From an uncultured Acidimicrobiales bacterium (GTDB lineage: Bacteria; Actinomycetota; Acidimicrobiia; Acidimicrobiales; Aldehydirespiratoraceae): a DNA stretch of 64,000 nucleotides. Location: positions 2,266,277 through 2,330,276 of the forward strand of contig CATQHS010000001.1 of assembly GCA_958296055.1 (NCBI GenBank), read 5' to 3'. A model generated the notes under the pieces. It searched no databases, was not told the origin of the DNA, and saw only the letters and a list, made by a program, of their open reading frames with translations. Both the position numbers and the translations under genes were made by a program. Below, piece by piece: positions 58,227 to 64,000 of this stretch; position 1 is the first letter of the stretch, and every line of letters starts with the position of its first letter.

Positions 58227-58937
58227 ATGAACCCGCTAGTCTTAGCTGGAACTACGGTTCCATACGTTCCAAGACCGTTACCTTTCGATAAACTGGTCAC
58301 AGCACTAGTAGCTGCGATGGTAATAATAACAACCGCAGTCTCCGTATCACCCAATGTAACGGAGACCCAGTCGATGCAAACCGCTGTATTTACTGTACAG
58401 TGGGTGGCAGATCAACCTGTGGGAATCACAGAATCTGGCGATATCAAGACCCTTGGAGTGGATTTTGATGTTCTCAAACATGAAGGAGGTGTCCAGGCTC
58501 TATTCAGGATAGCTGACGCCGAATCACCCGTTCTTTATCAGTTTAATAACTCTATCCCAATCGGACACACTGGACATATCCAGGCAGACGGCTCTGTCGT
58601 AATAATGGATACAGCAGGCAACAATGCTGGTATGATCGCTGCACCGTGGGCCTATGATGCTAACGGGATAGCAGTCCCAACACACTACAAAATAAATGGT
58701 ACTACACTCATCCAAGCCGTAGAACACCACGGTGCTACCTATCCTGTTGTAGCAGACCCCTGGATCCTAGTCCCTTACTATATTTATCGAGCGTATCAGA
58801 TATGTAGCGCAGTCCACTGCATTCCGGTCACTGTCGCTGTTTTAAGCTATGCATGGCAATACAGCACGAGTGGTGATGGCGGTAGTGGTGGTAGACCAAC
58901 TAACACATGTAACATGAGAAATAGGACCGGATGCTAA
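58227..58937 (+). CDS. Secreted or membrane-anchored protein, paralogue 2 (APWAYD...YPxxADP family), unknown function
   Basis: 236 residues from ATG 58227, chosen because AAGGAG lies 9 bases upstream; an earlier ATG (58209) overlaps that site. Hydrophobic N-terminal segment (about 25-46), then GITESGDIKTLGVDFDVL, LKHEGGVQALFRIADAESP, DGSVVIMDTAGNNAGMIAAPW, AYDANGIAVPTHYKINGTTL, YPVVADPW. The tail differs fully from paralogue 1 and ends in a Cys-bearing stretch (GGRPTNTCNMRNRTGC). Low GC against high-GC neighbours indicates transfer. Function unknown. Confidence 0.75.
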   Translation: MNPLVLAGTTVPYVPRPLPFDKLVTALVAAMVIITTAVSVSPNVTETQSMQTAVFTVQWVADQPVGITESGDIKTLGVDFDVLKHEGGVQALFRIADAESPVLYQFNNSIPIGHTGHIQADGSVVIMDTAGNNAGMIAAPWAYDANGIAVPTHYKINGTTLIQAVEHHGATYPVVADPWILVPYYIYRAYQICSAVHCIPVTVAVLSYAWQYSTSGDGGSGGRPTNTCNMRNRTGC

Positions 58938-58965
58938 GAAATTCGTGCGTCCTCTTAGTGCTCAA

Positions 58966-60357
58966 GGCAGTGTCCCGCTGAGTGGTGGGCTTTGGGGTAG
59001 CCGCCGGGGGGTCCACCGCTAGGGGGGTCATCGGCGTGATCCTCGGTGAGAAGTACTGACCTACTCATCGAGGAGGACACGCCGATGACCCTTTCTGGGT
59101 CTGCCACAGAGGAGCTGTGGGAGGTCTTTCGCGCCGGGGGCGGCGCGGAGTTGGTGCGCGACGCGGCGCGCTTGGTGCTCGGGAGCTGATCGAGGCCGAG
59201 GCGGCCAAGGCGATCGGCGCGGCCCGCTATGAGCGCAGCGACGCTCGGGTGACCGAGCGCAACGGGCACCGGTCCCGTGTGTTGGCCACCCGGGCCGGCG
59301 ACGTGGAGCTGAAGATCCCCAAGCTGCGCAGAGGCTCGTTCATGCCCTCGGTGCTCGAGCCCCGGCGGCGCATTGACAAGGCCCTGCACGCGGTGGTGAT
59401 GGAGGCCTACGTCAACGGGGTGTCCACCCGCTCGGTCGACGATCTGGCAGCGGCGCTGGGGGTGGACTCGGGGATCTCCAAGTCCGAGGTGTCTCGCATC
59501 TGCGCCGAGCTCGACGAGGCCGTCGAGGCCTTCAGAGGCCGCCCCCTCGGCCACGCCGAGTTCCCGTATCTCTTCTTGGACGTTGCCTATCTCAAGGTCC
59601 GCAACAGCCTCTCGCAGGTGACGTCGATGGCGATGGTCGTCGCTTCGGGGGTCACCGAAGACGGCCGCCGCGAGATCCTGGGCTGTGACATCGGCGACAG
59701 CGAGACCGAGGGCTTCTGGCAGCAGTTCCTCGCCTCGCTTCGAGACCGCGGCCTCAACGGGGTGCGGCTGGTCACCGCCGACGCCCACCGCGGCCTCAAC
59801 GCCGCCGCGGACCGGACCCTGCAGGGCGCGGCCCGTCAGCGCTGCCGGGTGCACTTCGCCCGCAACTTGTCAGCCGCGTGCCCCGGACCCACCAGCACAT
59901 GGCCGCCGCGATTTTGCGGACCGTCTTCGCCCAGCCCGACGCCTCCGCGGTTCGCGACGCCTGGGACCAGGTCTCCGGACAGCTCGCCGGCCTGTTCCCC
60001 AGAACCGGCGAGCTGACCGCCGCCGCCAAAGCCGAGGTCCTGGCCTTCACTGCCTTCCCCGAGGCCCACTGGCAGAAGATCTGGTCGACCAACCCGCTGG
60101 AGCGGATCAACAAAGAGATCAAACGCCGCTCACGAGTAGTGGGCATATGACCTGACGAGGCCGCCGCCGTGCGCCTCGTCGGCGCCATCCTCGCCGACCT
60201 GCACGACGAGTGGCAAGCCACCGACCGGCGCTACCTCTCCGAGCACTCCATGACCCATCCGACAACCGCCCGATACCATCGCTACCGCCGAACTCACAGT
60301 CGGCAACCAACACCGAGGACCAACCCTAAACCCCCACCACTTGATGGGACACTGCCC
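58966..60357 (+). mobile_element. IS256-family insertion sequence, degenerate
   Basis: Terminal inverted repeats are visible: left GGCAGTGTCCC..GAGTGGTGGG from 58966, right GGGACACTGCCC ending at 60357. Bases flanking the two ends are not a matching target duplication, so the element has been rearranged since insertion. It contains a broken transposase gene. Confidence 0.8.
59085..60300 (+). pseudogene. IS256 (mutator-type) transposase, broken
   Basis: ATG 59085 opens MTLSGSATEELWEVFRAG. A frameshift near 59180 precedes LIEAEAAKAIGAARYERS. The body has RNGHRSRVLATRAGDVELKIPKLR, FLDVAYLKVRNS and TADAHRGLNAA with catalytic Asp residues. A second frameshift near 59875 joins to WSTNPLERINKEIKRRSRVVGI. 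There a TGA (60148) interrupts the usual continuation (PDEAAAVRLVGAILADLHDEW). Three lesions make it inactive. Confidence 0.85.
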
Positions 60358-60439
60358 GAGCTGCGGTCCGCCAGCCCGCAATCACCGTGCTCGACCCAGC
60401 GCCGCCACCACTTCGCGACCGTGCCCCGCGACAGCCCCA
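60358..60439 (-). repeat. Short fragment of an IS481 transposase gene
   Basis: About 78 bases match 54851-54928 closely (for example CACTTCGCGACCGTGCCCCG in both). It is cut on the left by the IS256 right end and on the right by the IS3 left end, so it is the only surviving piece of a second IS481 copy. Confidence 0.75.
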
Positions 60440-60485
60440 TGAGCATCCCCCCTGATCTTGGAGACGTCGTCTAAGAGGGGGCGCT

Positions 60486-60776
60486 ATGTCTGAGATGCGA
60501 CGCAAGTACGACCCGGAGTTCAAAGCGGGTGCTGTGCGGATCGTCAGGGAGACTCGCAGACCGGTCGCTGAGATCGCGCGCGAGCTGGGGATCGGCGAGG
60601 GCACGCTGGGCAACTGGGTCCGCACCGACCGCGTCGAGCGCGGCGAGGCGGAGGGGCTGACCGCGGACGAACGGTCTGAGCTGGTCCGGCTGCGGCGGCG
60701 CTGCCGCCGAGCTGGAGACGCAGCGCGATGTCCTCAAACGATCAGTGGTCCTTTGGGTCAAGGAGGCGACGCGATG
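60486..60776 (+). pseudogene. IS3 OrfA (helix-turn-helix), frameshifted
   Basis: [20 protein letters not shown] and [20 protein letters not shown] are typical of OrfA. An extra base near 60700 shifts the frame. The original continuation [20 protein letters not shown] is found in another frame, ending at a TGA overlapping the OrfB ATG (ATGA). Confidence 0.8.
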
Positions 60777-61660
60777 AGCACGGCGTCGTTCATCGCCTCC
60801 CAAAGGACCGACCACGGCGTCGCGTGCGCGCTGTCGTGCCGGGCGCTGGGAGTGCCGTACTCGACGTTGTGCGCCCGGCTCAACCGCAAGCTCAACCGCG
60901 CCCCGGGGCCGGCGCAGCGCCGCCGGGCCGGCGTCGACGCCGCCATCAAGGCGAGCTTCGACGCCTCCGCCGGTACCTACGGGTCGCCGAGGGTGCCAGC
61001 GGACTTGCGCGCCGACGGCTGGCGGGTGTCGAAGAAGACCGTGGAGGCCTCGATGGCCCGCCAGGGGCTGCAGGGGCGCCGCCCCAAGCGCCGCCGGGGC
61101 CTGACCCGCCCCGACAGCCGCGCCCGGCCCGCGCCTGACCTTTTGCGCCGCGATTTCAGCGCCGATCGGGCCGACCAGAAATGGGTCGGAGACTTCAAAC
61201 AGATCGACACCGGCGAGGGCCCGGTGTTCCTGGGGACCGTCGAGGACCTGTTCTCTCGGCGCCTGCTCGGCTTCGCGCTGTCTGACCGCCACCCGACCTC
61301 GGAACTGGCCCAGGCAGCCATAAACATGGCCGTCGCCACCCGGGGCGGCGACGTGGCCGGGGTGATCTTCCACACCGACAACCGAACCCAATACAGCGCC
61401 GGAGCCTTCGCCGCGGCCTGCGCCAGGCTCGGGATCCGCCAATCGATGGGCCGGGCCGGCTGCGCCCTGGACAACGCCGCGGCCGAGTCGTTCTTCTCGA
61501 CCCCCCAACACGAACGTCTCTCACGAAGCGACTACGCCACCCGCGCCCAGGCCGCCGAGACGTCGCCGCCTGGATCGACCAGTGGTACAACCGCCGCCGC
61601 CGCCACTCCAGCACCGACATGCTCTCACCGATAGATTACGAACTAGCCAACGCGGCATAA
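60774..61660 (+). pseudogene. IS3 OrfB (DDE integrase), frameshifted near the end
   Basis: Starts [20 protein letters not shown]. The DDE core is recognisable: [33 protein letters not shown], and [14 protein letters not shown] with the catalytic Glu. A one-base loss near 61555 shifts out of [20 protein letters not shown], so the last about 35 residues are lost; the proper stop would be TAA 61658-61660. The usual HSDRGSQY motif has changed to HTDNRTQY. Confidence 0.8.
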
Positions 61661-61691
61661 ACCAACCCTCCAAAATCAGGGGGGAAGCTCA

Positions 61692-61990
61692 CGTCTTCTT
61701 CCGGGTTGCTCGGGTGTTGAGATCTCCGAGGAGGACACGGTGGGGCGACCGCCCGGGCCGAGATCGATTTCGAGCCCGAGCGGACCGAGGCCCGGGTGCT
61801 GCGCCAGGGCATCCCCACCCGCCCGGTCTGGGTGGGGGTGTTCACCGTCCGGGGCCCCGAGGGCGGGCGCGACGACTTCCCTCCGTCCATGCCGCGGTCA
61901 GGGTGGACGCCCGCACCGGCGAGATGCTCGGGGTGGAGGTCAGCGAACCCGACAGCGGCTCGCCCGGCGACTGGCCTGCCCGCACGGCCG
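61692..61990 (+). pseudogene. Truncated, frameshifted second copy of the PepSY-like gene
   Basis: The DNA from 61692 (GTCTTCTTCCG...) matches 57151-57415 along most of its length. In shifting frames it still gives the VFFR start, PTRPVWV, GPEGGRDDF and GEMLGVEVSEPDSG-type pieces. The membrane anchor is missing because IS3 sits at the break. At least two frame changes. Confidence 0.8.
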
Positions 61991-62043
61991 GGTGTCTGCG
62001 GGGGACAGCCCGCCCGCCCTCGGTGACGGCCGCGGCGGTTGGC

Positions 62044-62072
62044 TTGCACGCCTCGGCCGACTTTGCTACGGT
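62044..62072 (+). promoter_or_regulatory. Probable amt promoter
   Basis: TTGCAC (62044-62049), spacer 17, TACGGT (62067-62072), 55 bases upstream of the amt ATG. Confidence 0.5.
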
Positions 62073-62127
62073 TGCGCCGTCCGAGCCGAACGGCCGGATC
62101 TCTTGATGAAGAACTGGGGGTGAGTCA

Positions 62128-63531
62128 ATGGACACTTCCGTAGTGTTCACGGAGGCTTACTACTTCTTCACCGTCGCCATCATGTGGCTGCTGCACGTGG
62201 GGTTCATGACCTACGAAGCCGGCGTCAGCCGCCGAAAGAACATTATGTCGACGGCGATGAAGAACATCATGACCATCGCCGTGGTCACGCCGACCTTCTA
62301 CTACCTCGGCTGGTGGGTCTACTTCTGCATGCAAGAAGGCCTGCTACCAACCACTACGGCCGACGGGGCCGGGAACGCTGGTGCCGACGCCTACCTCTGC
62401 GGCGACGGCTACGGCCTTCCGTGGAACGGCTCCATGGGGCCGAACCTCGGGGACAACATCACTGGGGTGTTCTGGGCCGCCTTCGTGCTGTTCTCCTGGA
62501 CCACCGGGTCGATCATGTCGGGCTCGGTGCTGGAGCGCATCCGCATCTCGGCCTATCTGTGGCTGACCGCCCTCATGGGCGGCTTGGTCTGGGTGGTCGC
62601 CGCGGCCTGGGGCTGGAGCTACGGCGGCTGGCTCACCACCCACTTCGGCTACCACGACTTCGCCGCCTCCGGCGTGGTCCACGGCATCGCCGGCATCTTC
62701 GCCTTGGGGGTGCTGTTCAACCTGGGCCCGAGGATCGGAAAGTACGACAAGGACGGAGGCGTGCGGGCGTTCAAGCCCCACAACCTGCATCTCACCCTGA
62801 TGGGGCTGATGATCATCTTCACCGCCTTCTACGCCTTCTACGCCGCTTGCCTGGCCATCTTTGCTGGCACCACGCCCGGCTGGGGCAACATCTACGTAAG
62901 CCCGGCCACGTTGTCGGCCATCACCTTCACCATCACCATGGGCTTCGCAGGCGGCTTCGCAGGCGGCTACGTCTTCGCCAAGGGCGACCCGTTCTGGACC
63001 CTCTCCGGCGGCTTGGCCGGCGTGGTGGCCGTCTCGGCCGGGGCCGACATCTACAACCCGTCCCTGGTGCTGCTGCTCGCCTTCTTCTCGGCCGGGCTCG
63101 CCTACCACGCGGGCAACTGGATTGAGCGCAAGGCCCGTATCGACGACGCGGTCGGCGCGGTGGCCGTCCACGGCGTGATGGGAATGTGGGGAGTCATGCT
63201 GGTCGGCATCTTCGCAACCGGCTATCCCACCGGCGGCTACTTACTCGACGGCTATGCCGGAGTTGAGACCTCGTTCCTCGGCCAGCTCGTGGGCGTAGCC
63301 ACCCTGTTCCCGCTGGCCTTCCTCACCGGCTACATCGGCTCCTGGATCCTCAAGAAGCTGAACCTGCTGAGGGTTCCACCCGCAGTGGAGATCGAGGGCC
63401 TCGACATGGCCGAGTTCCAGACCGACTTCTACCCCGAGTTCGGTCGGGCCGAAGAGCCCATCGTCCACGCCGACGGCTCGGAGGAGAGTTCCGAAGCCAC
63501 CCTGCGATCGGCCTACGCCGACAACCGCTAG
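62128..63531 (+). CDS. amt: Ammonium/methylammonium transporter
   Basis: 467 residues, eleven membrane segments. Conserved pore His pair: HDFAASGVVHGIAG and VGAVAVHGVMGMWG. The gate region reads FVLFSWTTGSIMSGSVLERI. The region after the conserved Asp is DFAASGVVH rather than the DFAGGTVVH of E. coli AmtB. A 50-residue acidic C-terminal tail (EFGRAEEPIVHADGSEESSE) follows the last helix. ATG behind GGGGGTGA. Given the glnT, mgs and sox genes nearby, methylamine could be a substrate (inference). Confidence 0.95.
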   Translation: MDTSVVFTEAYYFFTVAIMWLLHVGFMTYEAGVSRRKNIMSTAMKNIMTIAVVTPTFYYLGWWVYFCMQEGLLPTTTADGAGNAGADAYLCGDGYGLPWNGSMGPNLGDNITGVFWAAFVLFSWTTGSIMSGSVLERIRISAYLWLTALMGGLVWVVAAAWGWSYGGWLTTHFGYHDFAASGVVHGIAGIFALGVLFNLGPRIGKYDKDGGVRAFKPHNLHLTLMGLMIIFTAFYAFYAACLAIFAGTTPGWGNIYVSPATLSAITFTITMGFAGGFAGGYVFAKGDPFWTLSGGLAGVVAVSAGADIYNPSLVLLLAFFSAGLAYHAGNWIERKARIDDAVGAVAVHGVMGMWGVMLVGIFATGYPTGGYLLDGYAGVETSFLGQLVGVATLFPLAFLTGYIGSWILKKLNLLRVPPAVEIEGLDMAEFQTDFYPEFGRAEEPIVHADGSEESSEATLRSAYADNR

Positions 63532-63535
63532 TCCA

Positions 63536-63676
63536 GTGTCCGCCTCGTGGCTCCAGCTCGTCTTCGCCATCGTCTGCATGTACGCGGTGGTCGCCGCCGC
63601 CGGGTACTGGGGGCAGCGAAGGCGGGCGGGCCAGAGGCGTAAGAACGTGGATACCGATCCACAGAAAAGGAAGTAA
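63536..63676 (+). CDS. Very small membrane protein between amt and the next gene
   Basis: 46 residues from GTG 63536, 4 bases after the amt stop: MSASWLQLVFAIVCMYAVVA, then a basic tail (GQRRRAGQRRKN). One membrane segment. Its stop is 5 bases before the next ATG, so the three genes read as one operon. No family recognised. Confidence 0.5.
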   Translation: MSASWLQLVFAIVCMYAVVAAAGYWGQRRRAGQRRKNVDTDPQKRK

Positions 63677-63681
63677 CGAAC

Positions 63682-63993
63682 ATGGGTAAAGGACTCAACG
63701 CAGTACTGGTCGGGATAACGGCGATCATCGCTGCGATGCTGGTCATGCTGGGGATCTACGGCATCTTCGCCGGCAGCTTCCCCTACGACAGTTGGGATGC
63801 CGCCCTAGCAGCCGCCGATGGCGTCGCCGGGTATTTCACCTTCGGCCCCGGCGACAACAGCAACACGGTGATCATCACCGTGCTCGCCATCGTCCTGTCG
63901 GTGACCGCGGCGGTCATGGTGACCAAGCGCGAGGACGATCTGCTCAACGAGGCGGCCGAGCGGCTCGCCGACAAGTACGACTCGAACGGTTAG
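63682..63993 (+). CDS. Small membrane protein downstream of amt, unknown function
   Basis: 103 residues with two hydrophobic segments (about 7-30 and 62-82) and a charged C-terminal helix (KREDDLLNEAAERLADKYD). It starts 5 bases after the 46-residue gene. The ribosome-binding site AAGGAAG lies inside that gene's end. Co-expression with amt is likely. No family recognised. Confidence 0.6.
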   Translation: MGKGLNAVLVGITAIIAAMLVMLGIYGIFAGSFPYDSWDAALAAADGVAGYFTFGPGDNSNTVIITVLAIVLSVTAAVMVTKREDDLLNEAAERLADKYDSNG

Positions 63994-64000
63994 GAGGCTG

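Larger units (their letters stand above)
60440..61691 (+). mobile_element. IS3-family insertion sequence, degenerate
   Basis: Inverted repeats: left TGAGCATCCCCCCTGATCTT at 60440, right end reads as TGAGCTTCCCCCCTGATTTT on the other strand, finishing at 61691. Flanks (CCA and CGT) are not a target duplication. It directly truncates the second PepSY-like copy. Confidence 0.85.

Noticed and set aside
60486..61634. Single 382-residue transposase fusion
   Set aside because: It arises because a frameshift in IS3 OrfA happens to join the OrfB frame. The true OrfA end is in another frame and overlaps the OrfB ATG.

Overview
The window is high-GC DNA from a bacterial chromosome, most likely a deep-branching actinobacterium (an Acidimicrobiia-like lineage is my inference). 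The signs are the actinobacterial RpoB and ribosomal gene set, an adenylate kinase without the long LID insert, many GTG starts, GTGA/ATGA gene overlaps, and an IdeR/DtxR-like iron box.

Layout. 1-1.6 kb: end of rplA, then rplJ-rplL. 1.6-9.1 kb: an iron-flavoured insertion between rplL and rpoB. It holds bacterioferritin and its ferredoxin, an iron-binding lipoprotein gene behind an iron box in an operon with a GT-C-like membrane protein and a flavoprotein, a divergent fusion of a flippase-like membrane domain with a family 2 glycosyltransferase, and a broken FEA1-like lipoprotein gene. 9.3-21.6 kb: rpoB-rpoC-rpsL-rpsG-fusA-tuf-rpsJ. 21.6-22.7 kb: an AI-2E/PerM-type permease on the opposite strand splits rpsJ from rplC. 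22.9-38.3 kb: rplC through secY-adk-infA-rpmJ-rpsM-rpsK-rpsD-rpoA-rplQ-truA. 38.3-40.9 kb: an AAA ATPase cassette bounded by palindromic repeats, a remnant of a second ATPase and a methyltransferase gene separate truA from rplM-rpsI-glmM (40.9-43.2 kb).

43.3-54.6 kb is a methylated-amine and nitrogen module. A type III-like glutamine synthetase (GlnT or gamma-glutamylmethylamide synthetase) is followed by an XRE-cupin regulator and a DUF368 lipid transporter. Divergent from it is a three-gene glutamate-synthase-like complex (mgsABC/glxBCD type). Convergent with that is a heterotetrameric sarcosine oxidase / N-methylglutamate dehydrogenase operon (soxBDAG type). An ammonium transporter gene lies at 62.1 kb. 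Together the genes suggest uptake of (methyl)ammonium, conversion to N-methyl amino acids and oxidative demethylation.

54.6-62.1 kb is a scrambled accessory island with remnants of IS481, IS110, IS256 and IS3 elements. It has two diverged AT-rich secreted-protein paralogues, each behind a TTGACA-17-TACAnT promoter, a decayed second copy of the XRE-cupin regulator, and one intact plus one decayed copy of a small PepSY-like membrane protein. Many gene boundaries across the whole window carry short tandem duplications, several of which duplicate a ribosome-binding or start site. No tRNA, rRNA or CRISPR array was seen.
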